Assembly (NCBI GenBank): GCA_965214475.1
Contig: OZ243953.1
Location: 2,852,001-2,916,000, forward strand
Length of the DNA stretch: 64,000 nt
Direction: 5' to 3'
Source: SIRX01 sp965214475
Lineage (GTDB): Bacteria; Actinomycetota; Rubrobacteria; Rubrobacterales; Rubrobacteraceae
Shown: piece by piece, positions 1 to 10,045 of the stretch
Position numbering within the stretch: position 1 is the stretch's first letter
Layout of the letters: every line of letters starts with the position of its first letter
Made by a program: the position numbers and the translations under genes
The notes under the pieces: generated by a model
Database searches by the model: none
Told to the model about the DNA's origin: nothing
What the model saw: the letters and a program-made list of their open reading frames with translations, nothing else

Positions 1-667
1 ACTTGCCCGAGAGCAGGCCGCCGGCCAGCGGGCTCCACACGAGAATGCTGCATTCTTGGTCGAGCGCGATGGGGACGAGCTCGTACTCGGCTTCGCGGGC
101 TTCCAGGGAGTAGTAGATCTGCTGGCTCACGTAGCGCTGGTAGCCCAGACGCTCGGAGGTACTCAAGGCTTTCATCAGGTGCCAGCCGGAGTGGTTTGAG
201 CATCCGACGTAGCGCACCTTGCCGTCTTTTACGAGCGTGTCGAGGGCTTCGAGGGTCTCTTCTATTGGTGTCTGGCCGTCCCACTGGTGGACCTGGTAGA
301 GGTCTATGTAGTCGGTACCGAGGCGTTTGAGGCTCGCTTCGCACTCCCGGATCAGGTGTTGTCGCGAGAGGCCGGCTCCATTTGGCCCGTCGCCCATCGG
401 AAAGCGGGCTTTGGTTGCCAGGAGTACCTCGTCCCGGCGACCGGAGATCGCCTGTCCCAGTATCTTCTCGGACTCACCGGTTGAGTAGATGTTCGCCGTG
501 TCGAAGAGGTTTACCCCGGCGTCGAGGCACATGTCCACCTGGCGGGTGGCGAGGTCTACGTCGGTGGAGCCGACGGCGCTAAAGTCGCCTTTGCCACCGA
601 AGGTCATGGTGCCCAAAGTCATGGCTGAGACGTAGAGGCCCGAATTTCCGAGACGGCGATATTGCAT
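1..667 (-). CDS. aldo/keto reductase, partial (3' end outside window)
   Basis: This is the N-terminal ~222 residues of an aldo/keto reductase; the gene runs off the left edge. It starts at the ATG at 665-667 (MQYRRLGNSG), preceded by a strong AGGAGGA site. Parts of the catalytic tetrad are visible: FDTANIY (Asp and Tyr), LLATKARF (Lys) and YQVHQWD (His). The family reduces carbonyls with NADPH in a TIM barrel in the cytosol. The N-terminal LGNSGLYVSAMTLGTMTFGG is typical of the YajO/AKR11-like group. The substrate cannot be read from sequence. The missing C-terminus would carry the NADPH phosphate-binding residues. Confidence 0.93.
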   Translation of the reverse strand, partial: MQYRRLGNSGLYVSAMTLGTMTFGGKGDFSAVGSTDVDLATRQVDMCLDAGVNLFDTANIYSTGESEKILGQAISGRRDEVLLATKARFPMGDGPNGAGLSRQHLIRECEASLKRLGTDYIDLYQVHQWDGQTPIEETLEALDTLVKDGKVRYVGCSNHSGWHLMKALSTSERLGYQRYVSQQIYYSLEAREAEYELVPIALDQECSILVWSPLAGGLLSGK

Positions 668-723
668 GAAATCCTCCTCTTGTTTCTATTGCCGGATCAT
701 GTTTCAGCCTAGCACGGCAGAAG

Positions 724-909
724 TTAGCGTTTCGAGGCCTCGGTATTCTCCGGCATCGGGGCTCCGGCCCGGGCACAGCCGGTACAGTTGGCGTCTTTTG
801 AGGTCGTGATCCAGTCGTCCTCGTCTATCTCCCTGTTGCAGTACGTCAATTTCATTCCGGGCTTGGCTACGTGTATCCTACCGAGCCCGTTAGCTTGTTT
901 TATATTCAT
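724..909 (-). CDS. small cysteine-containing hypothetical protein
   Basis: A 61-residue protein if it starts at ATG 907-909 (MNIKQANGLGRIHV). The frame is also open back to a GTG at 969, giving 81 residues. It has YCNRE and NCTGC cysteine groups that could bind a metal, but three cysteines do not define a known finger. I do not recognise the family. The ATG at 909 overlaps the stop of a 12-codon upstream ORF as ATGA, and that micro-ORF owns the only good ribosome binding site (AAAGGAG, 951-957). This favours coupled translation from 909 over the GTG start. Existence of the gene is likely, the start less so. Confidence 0.55.
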   Translation of the reverse strand: MNIKQANGLGRIHVAKPGMKLTYCNREIDEDDWITTSKDANCTGCARAGAPMPENTEASKR

Positions 910-944
910 CTGCGGCCTCGGCGGGATGTGGCTGAGTATTCCAT
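906..944 (-). CDS. possible 12-codon leader peptide coupled to the next gene
   Basis: ATG at 942-944 reads MEYSATSRRGRR then TGA at 906-908. The ATG follows AAAGGAG with about 6 nt spacing, which is ideal. The stop overlaps the ATG of the downstream small protein (ATGA). The arrangement suits translational coupling or a leader peptide. It could equally be one gene split by an indel. Confidence 0.3.
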   Translation of the reverse strand: MEYSATSRRGRR

Positions 945-984
945 GTCGTTTCTCCTTTTCGCTTTGCACGGGCCAATTCTAACC

Positions 985-1055
985 CGTCCGGGACCAATAA
1001 ACCGGACGTCGAGGAGGTTTGTAAGACACGCTCGCGGGTAACTACGCAGCGTGTC
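985..1055 (+). promoter_or_regulatory. two hairpins in the leader of the ZIP-like gene
   Basis: Two perfect inverted repeats lie upstream of the transporter at 1147. The first has CGTCCGG/CCGGACG arms (985-991 and 1002-1008). The second has GACACGCT/AGCGTGTC arms (1025-1032 and 1048-1055). The second sits about 90 nt before the start codon and could fold in a 5' leader. I recognise no known riboswitch consensus. Confidence 0.3.
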
Positions 1056-1146
1056 GGTAGGGCGGCGAAATTCGATCAACGGTGCGGCGTCTCGACACCG
1101 GGGTGCCCGACATGGTCGCCAGACGTTAGGGAGCTGAGATAACGAC

Positions 1147-1872
1147 GTGCTGTTACAGACTTTTCTTTTTACCCTGATCCCGCTGACGGCGGCCCTTGCG
1201 AGTGGTGTCCTGGCCTCGTACTGGACGCCGGGTCCCGAAGCGCGGAGCTACATCCAGCATTTCGCGGCCGGGGTGGTGCTGGCCGCAGTTACGGGCGAGT
1301 TGCTCCCGAAGGTGGTCGAGAGCGGACAAAACGTTTCGTGGGCGGTGATCGGTTTCGTAGCAGGCCTCGCCGTGATGCTCGCCATAAAGCTTTTCAGTCA
1401 CGCGGGCGAAAAGAGCGGGGGCGGGCAGAGCGGCCCGAGCGCGGTGAGCCTGAGCATAACGGCTGGCGTAGACACGCTGGTCGACGGGTTCGTGATCGGT
1501 CTGGGTTTCGTGGTAGGCGGCGGGGCGGGGCCGCTGCTCGCGCTGGCCCTGGGGGTCGAGCTGTTCTTCCTCGCCCTAAGCGCCGCCTCCTCCGTCGGCC
1601 AGTCGGGCCGTCCGCGAAGCTGGATGCTCGGGGTCGGGGCGGGTCTGGGGCTGCTGGTCATGGTCGGGGCCTTACTGGGCGTGATACTCCTGGGCAACGC
1701 CCCGCAAAGCCTGGTCGTAGCGGTGTTGGCATTCGGGTCCATCGCGCTGCTCTACCTGGTAACGGAGGAACTCCTCGTAACCATCCGCAACGTCTCCGAG
1801 ACGCCCTGGCACACGCTCGTTCTCTTTACGGGCTTTATCTCCGTATTCGTGATCGAGATGCTGGTTCACTGA
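1147..1872 (+). CDS. ZIP-family-like metal permease
   Basis: A 241-residue integral membrane protein starting at GTG, with about seven or eight hydrophobic helices. ZIP-like signatures are HFAAGVVLAAVTGELLPKV in the second helix and DTLVDGFVIGLGFVVGGG in the central helix, followed by a glutamate-containing helix (GVELFFLALS). ZIP proteins import Zn2+, Fe2+ or Mn2+ into the cytoplasm through His/Glu/Asp sites in helices IV and V. Here the usual HNxPEG histidine is replaced by Asp (DGFVIG), so the metal and even the direction are uncertain. The gene stands alone, with a structured leader upstream. Confidence 0.75.
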   Translation: MLLQTFLFTLIPLTAALASGVLASYWTPGPEARSYIQHFAAGVVLAAVTGELLPKVVESGQNVSWAVIGFVAGLAVMLAIKLFSHAGEKSGGGQSGPSAVSLSITAGVDTLVDGFVIGLGFVVGGGAGPLLALALGVELFFLALSAASSVGQSGRPRSWMLGVGAGLGLLVMVGALLGVILLGNAPQSLVVAVLAFGSIALLYLVTEELLVTIRNVSETPWHTLVLFTGFISVFVIEMLVH

Positions 1873-1936
1873 ACCTTAGAGTGTCGAGAGGTTAGAAGAT
1901 TGCGTTCTCTCGGAGTTGCGGCCAAAAGTTCTTGCC

Positions 1937-2191
1937 TTACCCTGCTTTGCTCTCTTGATGGGTGGCCTGCGAGGCGCTGATCGGCAGTCCTTCGACTTCC
2001 AGGCGCAAGAGGTCGAAGACTTTGCTCGCGCTGCCTACGACCTCGATCTCGTAGAGCGTACCGGCGTCGTCGCGTTGGAGCACCACGTTCTCTTTGAGGT
2101 CTTCGCCCATGATCTCACCGACGACTCCTTCGGCGCCGTCCTTTAGGTGGATCGCCACGCTGTCGGTTTCGGGATGGTAGTAGATTTTCAC
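1937..2191 (-). CDS. DUF2283 family protein
   Basis: An 84-residue protein opening MKIYYHPETDSVAIHLKDG, a close match to the DUF2283 pattern of a short beta-rich domain with an acidic HLKDG turn. The family often sits beside DUF4258 toxins and is thought to act as an antitoxin or small regulator; this is inference from context. An AGGAGG site precedes the ATG at 2191. Here it stands next to a DUF4926/DUF6883 pair, consistent with a toxin-antitoxin neighbourhood, but no DUF4258 partner is present. Confidence 0.85.
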   Translation of the reverse strand: MKIYYHPETDSVAIHLKDGAEGVVGEIMGEDLKENVVLQRDDAGTLYEIEVVGSASKVFDLLRLEVEGLPISASQATHQESKAG

Positions 2192-2243
2192 CGTTCTATC
2201 CTCCTTCCCTCATAGCGACGGCTCCCGATCGAGGGAAGAGCCT

Positions 2244-2471
2244 TTATCGAGAGGTTACTCTGCTGTGGGCGACGTCTTCTCTGGTCGCGGAGCGGACCAT
2301 CTTCGATTCGACGGTGGTTACCGCTACGGTGTCTCCGGAGAGGGCAAAGAACTCAATCTCGTATGCTGCGCCTTTGTCGTAGATGTCGATCACTGTACCT
2401 GAGTCCCCAGCGACTAGTTCCTCGTCCGGCAAATCTTCGGTAAGTACCACCGTTGAAAATCGTTCTATCAT
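2244..2471 (-). CDS. DUF4926 domain protein
   Basis: A 75-residue protein with the DUF4926 signature: VVLTEDLPDEELVAGDSGTV followed by AYEIEFFALSGDTVAVTT. It is a small beta-barrel-like domain of unknown biochemical role. It lies directly downstream of a DUF6883 gene on the same strand; once a frameshift near the end of that gene is corrected, the two are 13 nt apart with AAGGAAG as ribosome binding site. My recollection is that DUF4926 and DUF6883 recur as neighbours, which suggests a two-gene toxin-antitoxin-like unit. This is inference. Confidence 0.85.
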   Translation of the reverse strand: MIERFSTVVLTEDLPDEELVAGDSGTVIDIYDKGAAYEIEFFALSGDTVAVTTVESKMVRSATREDVAHSRVTSR

Positions 2472-2504
2472 CTTCGGCTTCCTTTCATTCGGGGTAGGCG
2501 GTTA

Positions 2505-2792
2505 CTAACCTCGGTCGCCAGTCTCCCGGTCAATTTGCCAGATAGTCCTCGTTCTTGGGTTTCGCCCATCCGGGCTCATCAACTCCCCTGCCAAATTGTA
2601 TTTTATCCCGTAATCCGTCTCCGCAACTTTCTCGACTCCATGCTCGCGGTCGTGCCGGAGCAAAGCATCTCGAAGAACTTCAGGATTTCTCTGTGAGAAG
2701 CCGAGCCCCAGAAAGTAGCCTCCTTTGTTCTTTCCTCGAAACAGGTAGCCGAGTTTCTCCGCCTCTATAAACGCTGCTTCCTTGTTTAGCAT
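2505..2792 (-). CDS. DUF6883 domain protein, 3' end frameshifted
   Basis: The domain runs from ML NKEAAFIEAEKLGYL through GGYFLGLGFS and YGIKYNLAGELMSPDGRNPRTRTIWQID, matching the DUF6883 layout. The frame is open back to 3035, but that extension is a decayed copy of the type IIG gene tail and overlaps the HEPN gene out of frame, so I place the start at ATG 2790-2792. The reading frame ends RETGDRG. One base shift gives the expected family ending PRLVTAYPE and a stop at 2485, so one C of a CCC run near 2512 appears missing. Function unknown; probable partner of the DUF4926 protein. Confidence 0.7.
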   Translation of the reverse strand: MLNKEAAFIEAEKLGYLFRGKNKGGYFLGLGFSQRNPEVLRDALLRHDREHGVEKVAETDYGIKYNLAGELMSPDGRNPRTRTIWQIDRETGDRG

Positions 2793-2794
2793 TT

Positions 2795-2946
2795 CCTCTA
2801 TGGAAACGTCTCCTCTTTTCTCCCGAGTGCTGGTTTTCGCCAGAAGCGCGGCATCCGGGGCGGTGGACCAGAGTAGATCTACTCCCTCGTATGCAAGGCA
2901 TGCTTGGTTTACGAGCTTTGAGAGACGCTTCTCTAGCTTCACGGCT
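2795..2946 (-). pseudogene. degenerate duplicate of the 3' end of the type IIG RM gene
   Basis: Read on the minus strand this stretch encodes KLEKRLSKLVNQA...VDLLWSTA, matching the C-terminus of the RM gene (KLERRLSDLVNEA...VELLWSTA at 3771-3900). The DNA match ends in a 22-bp identity: 2850 onward equals 3772 onward. A 4-bp difference right after it changes the frame, so the copy runs on into the DUF6883 frame instead of stopping. This marks a former second RM gene or a duplication that captured the MNT-HEPN module. Confidence 0.6.
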
Positions 2947-2949
2947 TTG

Positions 2950-3348
2950 CTAATCGCGTTGCCGCCCCAGGTATTCGCGCGCCACGGCGAGAAATTCTTT
3001 GCCTTCCACGATCGTGTGTTCCGCGTCGTCTTCACTCACTGTTTCGGGTGCTGCAGCGTAATCGGCGGCCTGTCGCAACCCGAACGCTTCGATCAGTAGC
3101 CGGTGGTATCGGGAGTCCAGTTCTTCGGTCTTTGCGAAGTTACGACCGAATTGCGCCACCACCTGAGAGTGTCGTGAGTAGCTCAGTCCTTTGGATAAAA
3201 GCAAAGCCTCGGCTGTGTAGAAACAGCCGTAGTAGGCGCGGGACGCAGCAAAGTCCGCGTGGCCGCTTTCCAGCAAACTCTCGGCGGCCTCGAACGAGCG
3301 CCGTGCTTTCTCAAAGAGGTTGTCGAGGATCTGCGAGCTATCGCTCAT
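2950..3348 (-). CDS. HEPN domain protein (HepT-type toxin candidate)
   Basis: A 132-residue helical HEPN protein (Pfam HEPN, PF05168 type). The diagnostic block is ASRAYYGCFYTAEALLLSKGL, followed by SRHSQVVAQFG and the conserved FGLRQAADY. I use ATG 3346-3348 because its ATGA overlaps the stop of the MNT gene; a longer frame starting at 3408 lies inside that gene. Two-gene MNT-HEPN systems are type VII toxin-antitoxins in which the HEPN RNase is silenced by AMPylation from the MNT partner. The canonical Rx4-6H RNase motif is not obvious here, so catalytic activity is uncertain. Confidence 0.85.
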   Translation of the reverse strand: MSDSSQILDNLFEKARRSFEAAESLLESGHADFAASRAYYGCFYTAEALLLSKGLSYSRHSQVVAQFGRNFAKTEELDSRYHRLLIEAFGLRQAADYAAAPETVSEDDAEHTIVEGKEFLAVAREYLGRQRD

Positions 3349-3689
3349 CCCATAGCCGGCGAAAGGATGGCGCCCTCTCTGCGGGCGTTGATCAGGTACG
3401 GTTCCCATGACTCCCGGTAGTTCTCGATGCTCACCGGGATCAGAGAAAGTGTCACGTCGTATTCCAAAGACAGGGATGCAACTATTTTAGAGGAGCGCCG
3501 GATCTCCCTGCCGACCTCGACCGGCTCCTCCAATAGCAACAACAAGTCCAAGTCGCTGCCTTCGACTGCCTCTTCCCGGGCATGGGAGCCGTAGAGCACG
3601 AGGCCCCTATAACGCCCCCCATATAGTCCCTGCAGGCTGCCGGCTAGATCCTTGAGCACATCGTCTATTTTCTGTGTAACGCTGTCCAT
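3345..3689 (-). CDS. MNT nucleotidyltransferase (MntA-type antitoxin candidate)
   Basis: A 114-residue minimal nucleotidyltransferase. It carries the canonical GSX10DXD motif, GS-HAREEAVEGS-DLD, at about residues 34-48, plus a later acidic strand (LEYDVTLSLIPV) supplying the third carboxylate. In characterised MntA-HepT pairs this enzyme transfers AMP to a tyrosine of the HEPN toxin. The stop overlaps the HEPN start by ATGA, so both are co-translated. The pair sits between the type IIG gene and a decayed copy of its tail, a typical defence-island position. Confidence 0.9.
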   Translation of the reverse strand: MDSVTQKIDDVLKDLAGSLQGLYGGRYRGLVLYGSHAREEAVEGSDLDLLLLLEEPVEVGREIRRSSKIVASLSLEYDVTLSLIPVSIENYRESWEPYLINARREGAILSPAMG

Positions 3690-3770
3690 GCTACAAAGTG
3701 TAGCGCGTGGCTCCAGCGAAGGTGTATATTAGACGGCCTCTATAGCTCTCGACGATCCAACGAGAAAATC

Positions 3771-7549
<3,779 letters not shown>

Positions 7550-7555
7550 GCTGAA

Positions 7556-7561
7556 ATTATA
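7556..7561 (-). promoter_or_regulatory. candidate -10 box for a leaderless RM transcript
   Basis: A perfect TATAAT on the minus strand ends 6 nt before the RM gene ATG (7547-7549), so transcription would begin at about the A of the start codon. No Shine-Dalgarno sequence is present and the -35 region is weak. Leaderless messages are common in actinobacteria. Confidence 0.45.
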
Positions 7562-7642
7562 GAGGGCCGACGAGTTTTGGCCCAGGGTAGAGCCGCGGCG
7601 TTAGAATGTGCCCGGCGACACCCGGCGAGTAATGGAGGCGGC

Positions 7643-7870
7643 ATGGCGGAAGCGGCGAAGAAATCGGTCCCGGAAGCCTGGGTCGGGCGGGAGGTAAACG
7701 TCCGGTACGCGGACGCCGACGTGCCGCGTTGGCTCGATTGCACGCTGGACGAGGTGGGCGAATGGGGCGTATGCGCGTCCACCGACGAAAAGACCTCGTT
7801 CTTCCCGTGGAGCAGCCTCATAAAAATAGACCTGGGACACAGCGATCCCGCCAGGTTTGGTAGGCGCTAG
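7643..7870 (+). CDS. hypothetical protein, 75 residues
   Basis: Starts at ATG 7643 after a GGAGG site with 4-5 nt spacing. The frame is open much further upstream, but that part is the shadow of the divergent RM gene. The sequence reads WVGREVNVRYADADVPRWLDC then GVCASTDEKTSFFPWSSLIKIDLG, a compact mostly-beta domain. The VNVRYAD...GVCAS...FFPWSSLIKI layout resembles small SH3- or Sm-like barrels, but I cannot assign a family. It is divergent from the RM gene and could share its promoter region. Confidence 0.7.
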   Translation: MAEAAKKSVPEAWVGREVNVRYADADVPRWLDCTLDEVGEWGVCASTDEKTSFFPWSSLIKIDLGHSDPARFGRR

Positions 7871-7912
7871 AGACCTAGACCCCACTGTACGGAGAGCGAC
7901 CGGCTTAAAGTC

Positions 7913-8377
7913 TCAGACTGTTCCTGTTTCCTCTATCCGTGCCACGAGCACCCGGGCTTTGTGGAGACATTCCTGGAGTCGCCGGAGCTTTGTCTTGTCC
8001 AGGCCGAAGTCCGGGCTTTCACCGGAATTCCGGCTGTCCACGGGCTCCCGGTCCGGGGCGTAGGCGGGAGGGTTGGCCCAGCGGAAGTGGAGCCTGCCGT
8101 CGTCTGAGTCCCAGGTGGTGGCGAAGGGCAGGGTGTCCTGGTTCAGGACTACGCCGACGCCGATGTAGAGCCCGTCGGCGAGCTTGCCGTCCAACTCGTT
8201 CGTTTCACCCACGTTAGCCGGATACACGACCGGCACGTACTCTTTGTTGGGATCAAAGCCGCACTCGTGCGCCAGGGACAGGAGGTTCCACCACTCGCCG
8301 TCCGCGAAGCGGCAGACGACCGGATCATCCCCGCCATACACCGGACCCTGGTCTAATAACCTTATCTCGAATGCCAT
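7913..8377 (-). CDS. hypothetical protein, 154 residues
   Basis: Opens MAFEIRLLDQGPVYGGDDPVVC and contains ADGEWWNLLSLAHECGFDP and WDSDDGRLHFRWANPPAYAP. The C-terminal third is helical and charged (GLDKTKLRRLQECLHKARVL). No signal peptide or membrane helix. I do not recognise the family. The gene lies just beyond the RM locus and converges with the short gene at 7643-7870, with 43 nt between stop codons. Confidence 0.7.
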   Translation of the reverse strand: MAFEIRLLDQGPVYGGDDPVVCRFADGEWWNLLSLAHECGFDPNKEYVPVVYPANVGETNELDGKLADGLYIGVGVVLNQDTLPFATTWDSDDGRLHFRWANPPAYAPDREPVDSRNSGESPDFGLDKTKLRRLQECLHKARVLVARIEETGTV

Positions 8378-8456
8378 ACGGCTATTTTATCTTGCGTGAC
8401 GTGCCCCGTTGGCGGGTAGACTAACCCGTAACTAGAGCTGAGAAAGGAACTCAACT

Positions 8457-9107
8457 ATGAAGGTACTTGTAGCAGGCGCGAACGGCCAGACGTCCCGGCA
8501 GTTGGTCAGGATGCTGGCCGAGGACGGCCATAAGGTGCGCGGCCTGATCCGCAAGGAAGACCAGATGCAAAACGTAGAATCCGACGGCGCGGAGGCCGTG
8601 CTGGCGGACCTCGAACAAGACGAGGCGGATGGCAAGATAGGTGAGGCTGTCGAGGGCTGCGACGCCATAGTCTTCGCCGCCGGGGCCGGCCCCGGGTCCG
8701 GCAACGAGCGCAAAGAAACCATGGACCGCGACGGCGCGATAAAGCTCATAGAAGCCGCCGAGAGCCAGGGTGTCCGCCGCTACCTGATGCTCAGCACGAT
8801 GGGCGCCGACGACCCCGAAAGCCGGGACGAGAAGATGCAACCGTACATGCGGGCCAAAGGTGAGGCCGACGAACGCCTCCGAAACAGCGACCTCGACTAC
8901 ACCATCATCCGCCCCGGCCGCCTCACCGACGACGCCGGAACGGGCAGCATCGCCGCGGCAGAGTCTCTGGGACAGTATGGCGAAATAACCCGCGAAGACG
9001 TCGCCCGTGCCTTCGCCGTAGCCCTCGAAGCCGAGAACACCCACGGCAAGACAATCGAGATACTCGCTGGCGACACCTCGATAAAAGAGGCCGTCGAAAG
9101 CGTCTAG
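8457..9107 (+). CDS. NAD(P)-binding atypical SDR (NmrA/SDR_a5-like)
   Basis: A 216-residue single Rossmann domain. The N-terminal nucleotide site is VLVAGANGQTSRQLVRML, the atypical-SDR GxxGxxG form. MLSTMGADDP and YMRAKGEADERLRNSDLDYTIIRPGRLTDD give the Ser...YxxxK-like region and the IIRPG strand typical of YwnB/YhfK-like proteins. The Tyr is replaced by YMRAK, so redox activity is doubtful; many relatives are NADPH sensors or epimerase-like proteins. AAAGGAA precedes the ATG. Confidence 0.9.
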   Translation: MKVLVAGANGQTSRQLVRMLAEDGHKVRGLIRKEDQMQNVESDGAEAVLADLEQDEADGKIGEAVEGCDAIVFAAGAGPGSGNERKETMDRDGAIKLIEAAESQGVRRYLMLSTMGADDPESRDEKMQPYMRAKGEADERLRNSDLDYTIIRPGRLTDDAGTGSIAAAESLGQYGEITREDVARAFAVALEAENTHGKTIEILAGDTSIKEAVESV

Positions 9108-9130
9108 CGCCATCCGGTTATGCTAAAATA

Positions 9131-9152
9131 GTAGCAAGCTCTGTACTGCTAC
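9131..9152 (+). other. small inverted repeat after the SDR gene
   Basis: GTAGCA (9131-9136) and TGCTAC (9147-9152) form a short hairpin 24 nt after the SDR stop. There is no T-run. It could be a weak terminator or an operator for the following membrane ORF. Confidence 0.25.
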
Positions 9153-9161
9153 GAAAGAGAG

Positions 9162-9525
9162 TTGTTGGCGGGTGTCTTCGTGGGAATTTGTGCAATAAGT
9201 TTGCTAAACGCCGGTCTGCTGCTTTTCACGCCAGTCGGGGCTATCCCTCCAAGGTATTTACTTCTTCTGGCCTAAGGTCTTCGGGACTCTGTCTTTAGCC
9301 GTTTGGGTTGCCGCAGCCTTCGGTGCGAGCGTTCTGGGCTGTCGGATTGCGGGTCGTATGGAAGGATTGGTCTCCCTGAGTTCAGTCTTATTGGCTACGG
9401 CGATGCTGGTGAGTTTCTTGCCCGCGTTATCGCTCGGAAGCATCATTATGAGCTTGCCGCTGCTCTTTATCTTTTACGCGGGGGGTCTGGTCGCTTTCTT
9501 CACCCGGCGCCCGGATATGGTCTAG
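9162..9525 (+). pseudogene. small four-helix membrane protein, frame broken
   Basis: Two reading frames together give one hydrophobic protein. The first (from TTG 9162 or 9165) encodes AGVFVGICAISLLNAGLLLF and stops at TAA about 9278. The second encodes IYFFWPKVFGTLSLAVWVAA, then MEGLVSLSSVLLATAMLVSF and SIIMSLPLLFIFYAGGLVAFF, ending TAG 9523-9525. They join around 9235-9255, where runs of G and C occur. The codon periodicity and hydrophobic pattern support one gene of about 115 residues with four membrane helices. Whether the break is real or an assembly indel is unknown. Its stop overlaps the convergent OsmC gene. Confidence 0.45.
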
Positions 9526-9962
9526 CCCCGGGCCGGGGTCAGGTCTTCTATGACTGTTTCTGAGGTCAGGGTCCGGTGGACCGGGCACTTGTCGGCGATC
9601 TCCAGTAGCTTCTCGCGTTGTGCGTCGCTGAGGTCGCCTTCCACCTCGATCTCACGCTCTATGCGATCGATCTTGCCGGTCTCCGTTTCGCAATTGGCGC
9701 AGTCGTCGGCGTAGATCTTCCCGTGACTGAGACGCACTGTTACCGAGTCCAACGGCCATCCCTTGCGATTGGCGTAGAGTCGCAGGGTCATCGCGGTGCA
9801 AGACCCAAGCGCTCCCAAGAGGAAGTCGTAGGGTGTGGGGCCTTCGTCCGTGCCGCCCACACTTGTCGGCTCGTCGGCCACCAGCGTATGTCTGTTCGAC
9901 TTGATCTCCGTGTAGAAACCGTCGCCTAGCTGCACTATTACGCGGTTATTCTCCTGGCTCAC
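9522..9962 (-). CDS. OsmC/Ohr-family peroxiredoxin-like protein
   Basis: A member of the OsmC family of thiol peroxidases that reduce organic hydroperoxides with a cysteine pair. The two cysteines are in GALGSCTAMTLRLYA and DKCPVHRTL; an additional CANC lies between them. DEGPTPYDFLLGALGSC is diagnostic. I prefer GTG 9960-9962 (VSQENNRVIV), which has AAGGAG 8 nt upstream, over the in-frame ATG at 10001. The active form is usually a homodimer in the cytosol. It lies next to the mannosylglycerate-type hydrolase in a stress-related neighbourhood. Confidence 0.93.
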   Translation of the reverse strand: MSQENNRVIVQLGDGFYTEIKSNRHTLVADEPTSVGGTDEGPTPYDFLLGALGSCTAMTLRLYANRKGWPLDSVTVRLSHGKIYADDCANCETETGKIDRIEREIEVEGDLSDAQREKLLEIADKCPVHRTLTSETVIEDLTPARG

Positions 9963-10045
9963 GTTGCTCACTCCTTCTTCGCTCACGAATCCCTGCGCCA
10001 TTACCGACTACCCACTATACGGGGTTTCTTGCTTCGGGTTGTGGA

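Noticed and set aside
2505..3035. A single 176-residue DUF6883 protein starting at 3035
   Set aside because: Its first ~80 codons overlap the HEPN gene out of frame and then match the tail of the RM gene; they are a relic, not part of the domain.
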